The notes below the pieces were generated by a model that did not search any database, had not been told where the DNA came from, and worked only from the letters and a program-made list of their open reading frames with translations. Shown here in pieces: positions 35,901-44,542 of a DNA stretch of 64,000 nt (its first letter is position 1; every line of letters begins with the position of its first letter). Position numbers and translations under genes: made by a program. Source of the DNA: Aquimarina algiphila (lineage in GTDB: Bacteria > Bacteroidota > Bacteroidia > Flavobacteriales > Flavobacteriaceae). The stretch is taken from the NCBI RefSeq assembly GCF_007489275.1, contig NZ_VLNR01000068.1:1-64000 (forward strand), read 5' to 3'.

Positions 35901-38900
35901 TCCTGGAATACAAACGACATTGAATGTTCCTGGGCAAGGAGATTGGACCTATAGTCCCGTAACTGGAATTGTAACTTTTGACCCCATTCCTGCCTTTACA
36001 GGAAATCCAACACCAATTACTTATGAATTAACTGATCTGGATAACAATCAAACAGACACAGCTTTAATTACTGTGATCTATCAACAACCTCCAGTAGCAG
36101 ATAATGATGATAGCTTGGCGAATACTGTTGGTACTACGGTAACTGTTCCTATTCTTAATGGAGATACAGACCCAGATGGTACTATTGATCCGACATCTGT
36201 TAATCTTACTACTCCAGGTGGTGCAACAAATGTAATCACAAGTCTTGATGGTGATGTGATTGGATTTACTGTTCCCGGAGAAGGTGTTTGGTTGTATAAT
36301 GAAACCACCGGTGGACTTAGTTTTGATCCTGTAATTGGTTTTACAGGTAACCCAACCGATGTTACCTATACTGTAGATGATAATGATGGAAACACATCAA
36401 ATCTTGCTACTGTAAATATAGAATATACGCCTACTCCTCCTGTAGCCAATGATGATACGAATGCGGTTGCAACTGTGATAGGAAATAATACAGATGTATC
36501 TATATTAGATAATGATACGCTGGCAGATGGAACTACTCCAGATGTTACAGATGTTTCTATCGACTTAGATCCAGGAACTCCTGGAATACAAACGACATTG
36601 AATGTTCCTGGGCAAGGAGATTGGACCTACAGCCCTGTAACAGGGATTGTAACCTTTGATCCTATTCCTGCCTTTACAGGAAATCCAACACCAATTACTT
36701 ATGAATTAACTGATCTGGATAACAATCAAACAGATACAGCTTTAATTACTGTGATCTATCAAATACCTCCAGTAGCAGATGATGATGATAGCTTGGCTAA
36801 TACGGCGGGAGATACAGTTAATGTACCAATTCTTACTGGAGATACTGATGCCGATGGAACTATTGACCCGACAACAGTCGATCTTACTACACCAGGTGGA
36901 GCAACAAATGTAATTACAAGTCTTGATGGTGATGTGATTGGATTTACTGTTCCTGGAGAAGGTGTTTGGTCATATGATGAAACTACAGGACAACTTAGCT
37001 TTGATCCGCAAGATGGATTTACGGGTAATCCAACCGATATTACCTATACTGTAGATGATAATGATGGAAACACATCAAATCTTGCTACTGTAAATATAGA
37101 ATATACGCCTACTCCTCCTGTAGCCAATGATGATACGAATGCGGTTGCAACTGTGATAGGAAATAATACAGATGTATCTATATTAGATAATGATACGCTG
37201 GCTGATGGAACTACTCCAGATGTTACAGATGTTTCTATCGACTTAGATCCAGGAACTCCTGGAATACAAACGACATTGAATGTTCCTGGGCAAGGAGATT
37301 GGACCTACAGTCCCGTAACTGGAATTGTAACTTTTGACCCCATTCCTGCCTTTACAGGAAATCCAACACCAATTACTTATGAATTAACCGATCTGGATAA
37401 CAATCAAACAGATACAGCTTTAATTACTGTGATCTATCAAATACCTCCAGTAGCAGATGATGATGATAGCTTGGCTAATACGGCTGGAGATACAGTCAAT
37501 GTACAAATTCTTACTGGAGATACTGATGCCGATGGAACTATTGATCCTATGTCTGTAAATCTTACTACTCCGGTTGGAGCAACTAATGTAATTACAGACT
37601 TGAATGGAGATGTTATTGGATTTACAGTTCCAGGAGAAGGAATTTGGTCCTATAACGAGATTACCGGAGAACTTAGTTTTGATCCGCAAGATGGTTTTAC
37701 TGGTAACCCGACTGATATTACCTATACGGTAGATGATAATGATGGAAACACATCAAATCTTGCTACAGTTAATATAGAATATACGCCTACACCCCCAGTG
37801 CCCAATGATGATAATAGTTCTAATAATGTAACTAACAATTCGGTAACACTCAATATCATTAATAATGATGTATTAGCAGATGGAAGCACTCCTTTACCCA
37901 CTGATGTTTTTGTGGATTTAGTTATTCCTATCACAGCAACCAGTCCTGTAATCGGTGCCAATTTTACAACTATCGGTTTTACTGTTCCTAATGAAGGTGA
38001 CTGGCTATACAACGAAGCAACGGGACAAATGACATTTACACCTGAAGCAGGATTTACAGGAGACCCAACACCTATTGATTATAATATTATAGATTCAGAC
38101 AATCTAGAAATAAGTGTTGCTCCAGCTACTATAACTATTGACTATGCAATCCAACCGCCGGTTGCAGTTGATAATGAGGATTTAAATAATACTCCGGGCG
38201 ATACTGTAGATATAACAATACTTACTAATGATAGTGATCCGGATGGTACCTTAGATCCAAATGGAGTAAATTTAATTCCACCCGCAGGTGCAACTGGTAT
38301 TATCACAGATGGTGATGGTGATGTAACAGAGTTTACTGTTACAGGAGAAGGAACCTGGACATACAATCCTGCAACACAAATATTATCTTTTGATCCTGAT
38401 CCAGGATTTATAACTGATCCTACACCAATTTTTTATACCGTAGATGATAATGATGGAAACCCTTCTAATCAAGTAGAAGTGAGAATTGATTATTTAGATG
38501 TCGCAGATTTATCTTTAATTAAAAGAGTTGTTGATAATGATATTACGCCATTTACAGGAACAGAAATTACATTTGAGGTCAGAGTAACCAACGATGGACC
38601 TGCTCTTGCAACAGGAGTATCTGTAACCGATCTTTTACCAAATGGATATGACTTTGTACTCTATAGTTCTACTGCAGGTGTTTATGATGAAACTACAGGA
38701 ATATGGAATATAGGTACAATACCTAGTGGAGATACAGAAACGTTATTGATAGATGTTTTGGTAAATGAAACCGGTAATTATACAAATGTTGCACAAGTTA
38801 CTGCTTCTGGGGTACTAGACTTAGACTCTACACCAAACAACAATATCCTAGCAGAAGATGATCAGGATGAAGTGGTGGTAACTCCGGTTCTAACTCCTCG

Positions 38901-41499
38901 TATTGATCTTTCTGTAACCAAAGTCGCAGATGATTTAACTCCAAATGTTGGTGGAACTATTACCTTTACCATGACAGTAACCAATGATGGTCCTAGTAAT
39001 GCTACAAATGTTGTTGTTACCGATTTATTGGCTTCTGGATATCAGTACGTAAGTTCTACCGTCACCGTTGGAACATATGAACCATTAAATGGTTCCTGGA
39101 CAATAGGTAATCTTGCTAACAGTGTTACTCAAACACTTACAATAACCGCTAATGTATTGGCAATGGGGGATTATACCAATGTTGTTGAAGTTACTGATGC
39201 AACAGAAAACGATATTGATTCTACCCCTGCAAATAATGATGATACAGAAGATGATCAAGTCACTATAGAACCTATTCCTATTTCAGTATCTGACTTAAGA
39301 GTAACTAAATCTGTAAATAACGCAACTCCACAAGTAGGTAGTGATATTCAGTTTACCATTCTATTAGAGAATTTAGGATTAAGCAGTGATAGAAACATTG
39401 TAGTTACTGATTTGTTACCCACAGGATATACCTTTGTTTCTTATGAAGCAACAGCTGGAGTGTATGATGATGTTTCTGGATTATGGACAGTGAATAGAAC
39501 GCTTATTCAAGGAGATATCGAAAGACTAACGATTACTGCAACCGTTAACCCAACGGGTGTATATACCAATATAGCAGAAATTACAGCTTCAGATAATTTG
39601 GCTACTGATCCAAATATTCCTAATAATACAAGTACTATTGGTACTACTCCTATTCCTGTTGCTGATTTATCTCTAGCAAAAACAGTTAATAATACCACCC
39701 CAGATGTTACTGATAATATCACATTTACTCTTACACTAACTAATGATGGACCGAGTGAAGCAACCGGGGTTGTTGTAACTGACCCTATTCCTTCTGGGTT
39801 TAATTGGATTTCAGATACTAGTGGAGGTGATTATAATTCTGGCACTGGTTTATGGACTATCGGAAATTTAGGAATTGGAGCAACAACAAGTATTGACATA
39901 ACTGTCTCTATTAATACACTAGGAAATTATACCAATGTAGCAGAAGTAACTGCTGTTAATGAATTGGATCCGGATTCAACACCAAATAATGACATCTTAG
40001 CTGAAGATGATCAAGAAGAAGTTCAAGTATTTCCAAGAGTAATCACTGATATATCTGTTACAAAAGCAGTCGATGTGATGAGCCCTGCTGTTGGTGATCA
40101 AATTACATTTACAATAACAATAACTAATGATGGACCTAGTAATGCAACAGGAATTGTTGTCGAAGATGTACTAGCCTCTGGTTATATGTTTGATAGTGCA
40201 AACCCTTCGGTTGGTATTTATGATGAAACCATAGGTTCTTGGGATATAGGAAACCTCGCTAATGGTATTACAGAAACTCTTACGATTACAGTAACTGTAT
40301 TACCTACTGGTAGTTATTCTAATACTGCAGAATTAATTGCGCTAGACACTTTTGATCCAGATTCTAACCCAGATAATAATGTAGATTCTGAAGATGATCA
40401 GGATACTGTAAATCCAATGCCTTCTGGTCTTGCTGATTTATCAATTGAAAAAGTAGTAAATAATGCTACTCCTTTGGTTGGAGATACTGTAGAATTTGTC
40501 ATTAATGTGACTAATAGCGGAGATAGTAATGCCACAGGTGTAGAAATTACCGATCAATTACCGATCGGATATACTTTTGTTTCTTTTGTAGCGACCGCTG
40601 GGTTGTATAATAGTACTACCGGAATTTGGTCTATTAATGGTACAATATTAAATGGTACAACTGAGTCTTTAATTATTCTGGCAACTGTAAATGAACCTAC
40701 GAATACAGCTGATGAGTATATTAATATAGCAGAAATCACCAGATCTGATCAAGCAGATCCTGATAGTGATACTACCTCTGGAGTTGATAACGATGATTTT
40801 GCTGATGGTATACCAGATGATGATGAATCCACTGTGGTTGTTACTCCACAATTTGTTGATATAGGTGTTGACAAAATAGTAAGCCCAGTAAATGTTACTA
40901 TAGGTGAAGAAGTGATGTTTACCATTACAGCAACCAATAATAGTAATACTAACGTTGCAACTAATGTTCAAATACAAGATGTACTACCAACAGGATATCG
41001 TTATGTGTCTTCATCTGCTTCATCTGGTGATTATAACCAGGTCTCAGGTCTATGGATTGTTCCAACAGTGAATACTAATGAAACCGAAACATTAACTATA
41101 ACTGCAGAAGTATTAGATATAGATGATTATATCAATGTAGCTTCTTTGTTTGATCTAGATCAATTTGATATTAATACAGATAATGACTCTGGAGAAGCAT
41201 TTGTTGTAACACAGTGTTTAACTGTTTTCAATGAGTTTTCACCTAATAATGATGGAGTAAACGATACTTTTAGTATTGACTGTATTTCGCAATATCCAGA
41301 TAATAGACTTGAAATTTATAACCGATGGGGAAATATTGTTTTTGAAAAAGACGGTTATGATAACTCTTGGGATGGTACCTCAAACGGAAGAGCTGTAATC
41401 TATGTCGAAGACAAGTTACCTGTAGGTACATATTACTATATTTTGGATCTTGGAGATGGTACCAAACCAAAAGCCGGTTGGGTTTATTTAAACAGATAA
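29971..41499 (+). CDS. giant modular T9SS surface adhesin
   Basis: A 3,842-residue exported protein. Layout by residue: signal peptide ending VKS-Q near 43; about 15 Ig/PKD-like modules (~45-1450), many opening AGPDQ-x-LC; one DUF11 module (~1453-1585); 11 cadherin-like modules (~1588-2845), each opening PPVA-x-DD; seven DUF11 modules (~2846-3748), each opening like DLSLIK; and a gliding-motility type C-terminal domain (~3749-3842), with FSPNNDGVNDTF, IYNRWG and a final W-V-YLNR. That last domain (TIGR04131, type B) directs secretion by the type IX system and needs a SprF/PorP-type partner, which is encoded next. It is probably a cell-surface adhesin for gliding or attachment, as in SprB. Acidic D/N-rich loops suggest calcium binding. 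The role is inferred; architecture is seen directly. Confidence 0.93.
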   Translation: MKQFYLTEKKKIPSRLLTRTNKLFLQFCVLLVVFFAGVTTVKSQSCTINAGLNQTICINDTMQLQGSSPDTYASGPTWSQTAGPTVIISDPTIDNPIITGFIAGNTYEFEYTAECFNGDTPSQTVSIVVNPITIADAGTDVASCPDNTGSIVVNGNSPGNINETGQWSIVGGNGAGVSISLPNSASTPITLSETNAGSTTLRWTITNSVSSCSSSSDITVTNYGGEIPVNAGPNQSLDQCYTVSRSTNLNGSFGGNNLNGQQGTWTFVSGPSFPSITNPNSANTNVSDLIEGTYTFRWNVVGPCATGSDTVNIVIDPATQDITPATIQDNNQRFCDASITETTLVGSTPDFTNETVEWNQTGGPPATIVSPMNSTTQITGLASPGDYTFTYTITNNVTLCTEVATARVRYNVGVIDIVVNSGNDIVAPCGDTTVNVPFTFTNGNNTQYSIISGPSASAISFPTSYQNAVSSPTTINIFDVPGTYTVNFRRRRTGNQLTGCDEANDAINIIISAPPSGANAGVNQDFACGQVGGTLAGSPILPQELSVWSQVSGPNTATISDIYAQNPLLSDMIPGTYEFRYTVTAGPNCVPPITDEVIIEVSPISNNPVDAGPDQIDICVGANVELAANAGSAAQTGTWTGPPGITFSDINDPNAVASGFSSPSTTYTLTWSLDIVDNTACTLAPATDTVDITTSADISPTAAAAGVDQCLAGGTTNVSLSGNAPATTPNPEEGLWTVSPAAGVTFAPDATQPNAVATVPSDGVYIFTWTIQYTAPTPNGCASTSDDVQVVIADTNLSVSAGPDQELCLDPLLLSFDMNATPAPAGGTGTWNLVSGGQFSVDDENSPTATFSNLLDGTYVFEWVISFEDCPVTSPADQVTIVVGIPPTVANIPAGDQVICATTNAVITADPLLNPITESGVWSLVSGPNTPSIDNPSNNNINVSGLTTGTYVFNWTVTSSSPISSVTGDPLCPTSSQNVMIDVYAPSSAGPDQDLCEVTSVFLEATPGTTGTWTQVANGAPVSTINQSSPGSNTANASVIPGNTYEFQFETNYTTPGDVCNNTDTVIITISDGPSVDPIAGTSRFICSDDTTSITLAGSTPPADPGLTATWSILEQPSGTASIPIGDINNPNATLNGLSEAGVYILQWNYSIDNCTDKASIVRIEVFGGPISAGSDQTNACQEDTQLNATLPEFAEGTWSFANPGDDPSGGVVVINDINNPQTILSNVPGDVGNDGIDDIYVLTWTVSYSNTSPFTDPVSPNLCDPQSDTVTLTFTGVPPTPADAGPDQNLCDETQTFLNAVPLASGTGTWTQTGGPAGPIITAPNNPNSLVIDLAPETYEFTWTTVGGGCTSTDIMEVTVVSDPIIAEAGPDQNLPEFSIVTLGATAASPPSVGRWTQVSGPNVANIDDNTNPNSNVTSTIAGTYIFEWTVTNGSCDPRSDQVTIVIIPIVDLELSKSVLPAAAKIGETVTFTVAITNNNASGSSDATGVEVVDIIPAGYSLVPGTVSNSGLYNAGNLSITWSGVNVPNGTTVNLTFDATVNATGPYNNSAQITASNEFDPDSTPNNDVPGEDDQDEATITITPNDPPVAVNDQSLNNTLGDPVPVIILNNDSDSDGTLDPESVDLDTPVGATSIITDLDGDVIGFTAPGEGSWAYDDDTGELTFSPEPGFTGNPTDITYTVRDDSGNTSNVATVNIEYTFTPLVANDDTNLTPTPINDPTILNIINNDLLADGSTPNPSDVDVDLDLTTPGIQNTLNVPTQGDWVYNPGTGQVTFTPVGGFTNSPTPITYELTDLDNNQTDTALITIVYQQPPVANDDQSLANAVGTTVNLPITTNDNDPDGLIDPATVNLIPPGGAIGIVTDLNGNVIEFIVPGEGTWSYNGITGLLSFSPETGYTGNPTDITYTVRDDDGNLSNVASINIEYTPTPPIANDDTNTVATPIGNNTDVSVLDNDTLGDGSTPDVTDVSIDLDPGTPGIQTTLNVPGQGDWTYSPVTGIVTFDPIPAFTGNPTPITYELTDLDNNQTDTALITVIYQQPPVADNDDSLANTVGTTVTVPILNGDTDPDGTIDPTSVNLTTPGGATNVITSLDGDVIGFTVPGEGVWLYNETTGGLSFDPVIGFTGNPTDVTYTVDDNDGNTSNLATVNIEYTPTPPVANDDTNAVATVIGNNTDVSILDNDTLADGTTPDVTDVSIDLDPGTPGIQTTLNVPGQGDWTYSPVTGIVTFDPIPAFTGNPTPITYELTDLDNNQTDTALITVIYQIPPVADDDDSLANTAGDTVNVPILTGDTDADGTIDPTTVDLTTPGGATNVITSLDGDVIGFTVPGEGVWSYDETTGQLSFDPQDGFTGNPTDITYTVDDNDGNTSNLATVNIEYTPTPPVANDDTNAVATVIGNNTDVSILDNDTLADGTTPDVTDVSIDLDPGTPGIQTTLNVPGQGDWTYSPVTGIVTFDPIPAFTGNPTPITYELTDLDNNQTDTALITVIYQIPPVADDDDSLANTAGDTVNVQILTGDTDADGTIDPMSVNLTTPVGATNVITDLNGDVIGFTVPGEGIWSYNEITGELSFDPQDGFTGNPTDITYTVDDNDGNTSNLATVNIEYTPTPPVPNDDNSSNNVTNNSVTLNIINNDVLADGSTPLPTDVFVDLVIPITATSPVIGANFTTIGFTVPNEGDWLYNEATGQMTFTPEAGFTGDPTPIDYNIIDSDNLEISVAPATITIDYAIQPPVAVDNEDLNNTPGDTVDITILTNDSDPDGTLDPNGVNLIPPAGATGIITDGDGDVTEFTVTGEGTWTYNPATQILSFDPDPGFITDPTPIFYTVDDNDGNPSNQVEVRIDYLDVADLSLIKRVVDNDITPFTGTEITFEVRVTNDGPALATGVSVTDLLPNGYDFVLYSSTAGVYDETTGIWNIGTIPSGDTETLLIDVLVNETGNYTNVAQVTASGVLDLDSTPNNNILAEDDQDEVVVTPVLTPRIDLSVTKVADDLTPNVGGTITFTMTVTNDGPSNATNVVVTDLLASGYQYVSSTVTVGTYEPLNGSWTIGNLANSVTQTLTITANVLAMGDYTNVVEVTDATENDIDSTPANNDDTEDDQVTIEPIPISVSDLRVTKSVNNATPQVGSDIQFTILLENLGLSSDRNIVVTDLLPTGYTFVSYEATAGVYDDVSGLWTVNRTLIQGDIERLTITATVNPTGVYTNIAEITASDNLATDPNIPNNTSTIGTTPIPVADLSLAKTVNNTTPDVTDNITFTLTLTNDGPSEATGVVVTDPIPSGFNWISDTSGGDYNSGTGLWTIGNLGIGATTSIDITVSINTLGNYTNVAEVTAVNELDPDSTPNNDILAEDDQEEVQVFPRVITDISVTKAVDVMSPAVGDQITFTITITNDGPSNATGIVVEDVLASGYMFDSANPSVGIYDETIGSWDIGNLANGITETLTITVTVLPTGSYSNTAELIALDTFDPDSNPDNNVDSEDDQDTVNPMPSGLADLSIEKVVNNATPLVGDTVEFVINVTNSGDSNATGVEITDQLPIGYTFVSFVATAGLYNSTTGIWSINGTILNGTTESLIILATVNEPTNTADEYINIAEITRSDQADPDSDTTSGVDNDDFADGIPDDDESTVVVTPQFVDIGVDKIVSPVNVTIGEEVMFTITATNNSNTNVATNVQIQDVLPTGYRYVSSSASSGDYNQVSGLWIVPTVNTNETETLTITAEVLDIDDYINVASLFDLDQFDINTDNDSGEAFVVTQCLTVFNEFSPNNDGVNDTFSIDCISQYPDNRLEIYNRWGNIVFEKDGYDNSWDGTSNGRAVIYVEDKLPVGTYYYILDLGDGTKPKAGWVYLNR
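34732..38493 (+). repeat. 11-module tandem repeat array in adhesin
   Basis: Module starts are at 34732, 35080, 35410, 35758, 36088, 36436, 36766, 37114, 37444, 37792 and 38155. Two types alternate: A (348 bp, 116 residues) and B (330 bp, 110 residues), giving a 678-bp A+B period over most of the array; the B module at 37792 is 363 bp. The B modules at 36436 and 37114 encode identical protein and share long stretches of identical DNA. The outer modules are more diverged, as expected if the array grows and is homogenised in the middle. Confidence 0.9.
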
Positions 41500-41520
41500 A
41501 TTTTTAGAATAAAGTTATAA

Positions 41521-41548
41521 GGAGGTATATCCATTTTGATGTACCTCC
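41521..41548 (+). promoter_or_regulatory. intercistronic hairpin before porP
   Basis: GGAGGTATATC (41521-41531) pairs with GATGTACCTCC (41538-41548) through 11 positions, one of them G-U, around the loop CATTTT. It lies 21 bases after the adhesin stop and 20 bases before the porP ATG. No T-run follows, so mRNA processing, stability or partial termination are more likely than full termination. The GGAGG sequence is locked in the stem. Confidence 0.6.
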
Positions 41549-41568
41549 AAACCAAATCAAATCAGAAC

Positions 41569-42486
41569 ATGAATATAATTACTAAAAAAATATTAGGGAT
41601 TTTAATGATCGCGTCCACATACTGCGTTTTTGGGCAACAAGATCCTCAATTTACCCAGTATATGTATAATACATTAAGTGTTAATTCTGCATATGCCGGT
41701 TCTAGAGGTCATATGACTGTAACAGGAATTCACAGATCACAGTGGGTAGGAATTGATGGAGCACCAAGAACACAAACCTTAACCGTTGACAGTCCGATAG
41801 GTAAAAAAATTGGATTGGGTTTGTCCATAGTAAATGACGAAATTGGTCCATCTGATGAATTCTATTTTGATCTAAATTTCTCATATACTATAAAAGCTTC
41901 AGAAACTCATAGACTTTCTTTTGGAGTAAAAGGAGGAGGAAGATTATTCAACATTGATTGGACAAAAGGCCAATCACAGAACCCGGATATTCTATTTCAA
42001 CAAAATATTAATAATCAGTTTTTTCCAACAGTTGGTGCCGGGTTATATTTACATAGTGAAAAAAGCTACTTAGGAGTTTCTATACCTAACTTTTTTACAG
42101 ACGACCATTATGATGATATTCAACAATCTGTAGCATCAGAAAGATTACACTTCTTCTTTATAGGAGGTTTAGTTTTTGATCTTAGTCAAAAAACAAAATT
42201 TAAACCCGCTTTTTTAGTAAAGCATGTAGTGGGAGCTCCTCTTATTGTTGATCTATCTGCTAATTTTATGTTTTATGATCGTTTACGGCTTGGTGCTTCC
42301 TATAGATGGGATGATTCTGTAAGTGCTCTCGCAGGTTTTCAAGTTACTCCAGGATTACTTATAGGTTATGCTTTTGATTATACCACGACAGAATTGCAAC
42401 AATTTACAACAGGAAGTCATGAAATCATGGTAAGATTCGAGCTTAAATCACAGGAAAAACGATTAAAATCACCAAGATTCTTTTAA
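41569..42486 (+). CDS. PorP/SprF family T9SS membrane protein
   Basis: A 305-residue outer-membrane beta-barrel protein of the PorP/SprF family. After a signal peptide (MNIITKKILGILMIAS, cleavage near FGQ) comes the signature QQDPQFTQYMYN, then NSAYAGSRG and RSQWVGIDGAPRT, then repeated barrel strands. SprF is required for export of the SprB adhesin in Flavobacterium johnsoniae, and such genes typically follow adhesins with type B C-terminal domains, exactly as here. The ATG at 41569 is chosen because the signal peptide starts there; a longer frame from 41536 would run through the hairpin. Confidence 0.93.
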   Translation: MNIITKKILGILMIASTYCVFGQQDPQFTQYMYNTLSVNSAYAGSRGHMTVTGIHRSQWVGIDGAPRTQTLTVDSPIGKKIGLGLSIVNDEIGPSDEFYFDLNFSYTIKASETHRLSFGVKGGGRLFNIDWTKGQSQNPDILFQQNINNQFFPTVGAGLYLHSEKSYLGVSIPNFFTDDHYDDIQQSVASERLHFFFIGGLVFDLSQKTKFKPAFLVKHVVGAPLIVDLSANFMFYDRLRLGASYRWDDSVSALAGFQVTPGLLIGYAFDYTTTELQQFTTGSHEIMVRFELKSQEKRLKSPRFF

Positions 42487-42498
42487 AAAGTATAGTGT

Positions 42499-44439
42499 AT
42501 GAAAAATATAATTACCCTAAGTCTAATCTTACTCTCTCTTTTTGGTTATTCTCAAAAAAAACACAAAAGAGCGGATGAATTCTTTGACAAAATGTGGTAT
42601 ATCGAAGCTGCAAAAGAATATGAAGCAGCGATAGAAAAAGGAGATAAGTCTAAAGAAGTACTTCAAAAAGCTGGAGACGCATATTATTTTAATACTAATA
42701 TGGAAGAGGCCCATAAATGGTATGACGTACTACTATCTGAGTATCCAGATAATGTCGAAGCAGAATATTTATTTAGATATGCACATACATTTCAGGGAAT
42801 TGATGATAATCGTTCTGCCAAAAAATGGATGAAAAAGTTCTCTCAAAAAGCTAATAATCAAGACCCAAGAGCTCAGAAGTACTCTCAAGAAAAAATAAGC
42901 ATTGAAGATGTGCTGGACCTTGAACCACAATTTACATTAAAAAACCTGGAAATTAATTCCGAATTTTCTGATTTTGGACCCATGTATTTTAAAGATCAAC
43001 TTGTGTATTCATCAGCAGTCGATACTTCAAATTATCACACCAGAAATTATCATTGGAACGAGCAACCTTTTCTAAATATGCTTTTAGGAGAAATTAACCC
43101 CGCTCAAACCGATGTTAAATTTCTTGAGGAGTTTTCGAGAGAATTAAATACCCGATATCACGAAGCAACATTAGCATTCTCTCCAGATGAAAAAACAATC
43201 TATTTTACCAGGAATAATTTTAATGGTGATTTGGGTAGAGATGATGAAGGCATTAATCATTTAAAATTATATAGTGCAAAAATTGTTGAAGGAGGTGAAA
43301 AAATTGAATGGACAGATGTTCAAGAATTACCTTTTAATAGTGATGAGTATTCTGTAGGGCACCCAACAGTAAGTAAAAATGGTAAAAAATTATACTTTGT
43401 ATCAGATATGCCTGGATCTATAGGAGGAACAGATATATTTGTAGTAGATATTCTCGGTGATAACAATTATTCTCAACCCAAAAACCTGGGACCTAATATT
43501 AACACCTATGGGAGAGAAATGTTTCCTTATATTACCGACAATGCTCTTTATTTTGCTTCTGATGGACATTTAGGATTAGGTGGTTTAGATGTTTTTGAGA
43601 GTAAATATGAATATTCATTTGATACTCCTGTTAATTTGGGTGCGCCTTTAAACAGTAATCTTGATGATTTTGGGTATATAGTTGATGAAAACACTAATAA
43701 AGGTTATGTTTGCTCTAATAGAAAATCAGGAAAAGGAGATGATGATATTTATTCATTTGAGAGAACTCCTATAGAAGTATGCGATCAAACTATTACTGGT
43801 GTAGTATCTAATGCTACTACAAAAGGTTTTATTAGTGGTGCTAAATTGACTTTACTTTCTGAGAATGGAGAAATACTTGAAGAGACTCAAAGTCAGTCTG
43901 GAGGTAAATTTTCATTTAATTATGAAGTCGATTGTAATACTCCATATGAAATAAAGACCGAAAAAACAGGATATAAACCAAGCACTACGCCTGCAATAAC
44001 AAATAAAAAATCTGGAGAAACTAACGTACCTGTTACTTTATCTACAGTAAATAAGCTTATTGTAGAAGAAGATGGTGTTCTAAAAATAAAAATCGGTATC
44101 ATTTATTTTGATCTAGATAAATCTTTTATACGGAATGACGCTGCTTCAGAGCTAAATAAAGTAGTTCTTTTGATGAAAGAATATCCAGATATGGTTATAA
44201 AAGTAGAGTCTCATACAGATTCTAGAGGGAATAATGATTACAATGCACAATTATCGGATAGAAGAGCAAAATCTACTCGTAAATATATCATTTCACAAGA
44301 AATTGAAGCCAATAGAATTGAAAGTGCTATCGGATATGGAGAGTCTCAACTCATAAATGAATGCGCTGATGATACCCCTTGTTCAGAAGCCAGGCATCAA
44401 CTTAACAGAAGATCAGAATTTATTATTATCAAAATGTAA
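42499..44439 (+). CDS. TPR-PD40-CarboxypepD-OmpA envelope protein
   Basis: A 646-residue exported protein. Signal peptide ends near GYSQ. Then TPR-like helices (residues ~25-130), WD40-like/PD40 propeller repeats (HEATLAFSPDEKTIYFTRNN, then HPTVSKNGKKLYFVSD, about 140-420), a carboxypeptidase-regulatory-like beta sandwich (TGVVSNATTKGFISGAKLTL, ~435-515) and a C-terminal OmpA peptidoglycan-binding domain with SHTDSRGNNDYNAQLSDRR. This domain order is that of PorE-type proteins, which link the T9SS to peptidoglycan, and of the OmpA partners that follow PorP/SprF genes in Bacteroidota. It lies 12 bases after porP and forms one unit with it and the adhesin. Confidence 0.92.
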   Translation: MKNIITLSLILLSLFGYSQKKHKRADEFFDKMWYIEAAKEYEAAIEKGDKSKEVLQKAGDAYYFNTNMEEAHKWYDVLLSEYPDNVEAEYLFRYAHTFQGIDDNRSAKKWMKKFSQKANNQDPRAQKYSQEKISIEDVLDLEPQFTLKNLEINSEFSDFGPMYFKDQLVYSSAVDTSNYHTRNYHWNEQPFLNMLLGEINPAQTDVKFLEEFSRELNTRYHEATLAFSPDEKTIYFTRNNFNGDLGRDDEGINHLKLYSAKIVEGGEKIEWTDVQELPFNSDEYSVGHPTVSKNGKKLYFVSDMPGSIGGTDIFVVDILGDNNYSQPKNLGPNINTYGREMFPYITDNALYFASDGHLGLGGLDVFESKYEYSFDTPVNLGAPLNSNLDDFGYIVDENTNKGYVCSNRKSGKGDDDIYSFERTPIEVCDQTITGVVSNATTKGFISGAKLTLLSENGEILEETQSQSGGKFSFNYEVDCNTPYEIKTEKTGYKPSTTPAITNKKSGETNVPVTLSTVNKLIVEEDGVLKIKIGIIYFDLDKSFIRNDAASELNKVVLLMKEYPDMVIKVESHTDSRGNNDYNAQLSDRRAKSTRKYIISQEIEANRIESAIGYGESQLINECADDTPCSEARHQLNRRSEFIIIKM

Positions 44440-44487
44440 ATTTCTTTTCTCCTAATGTTGAAGTAATTTTAAGGTAAGGATATATAA

Positions 44488-44527
44488 AAAGCCCCAATAT
44501 GAATATATTCATATTGGGGCTTTTTTT
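44488..44527. terminator. bidirectional terminator, OmpA/lon
   Basis: A perfect 36-base palindrome (44488-44523), with arms of the form AAAGCCCCAATATGAATA, followed by a T-run. It lies between the convergent OmpA-type gene and lon and should terminate both. Confidence 0.92.
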
Positions 44528-44542
44528 ATTAATAATTACTTC

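Noticed and set aside
34732..38493. Regularly spaced repeats as a possible CRISPR array
   Set aside because: The period is 678 bp, the sequence is one open reading frame, and repeats and spacers are not distinct.
30336..41470. Many open frames of 60-160 codons antisense to the giant adhesin
   Set aside because: They follow the repeat period and low-complexity coding of the sense strand and show no protein-like features, so they are shadows of the adhesin.
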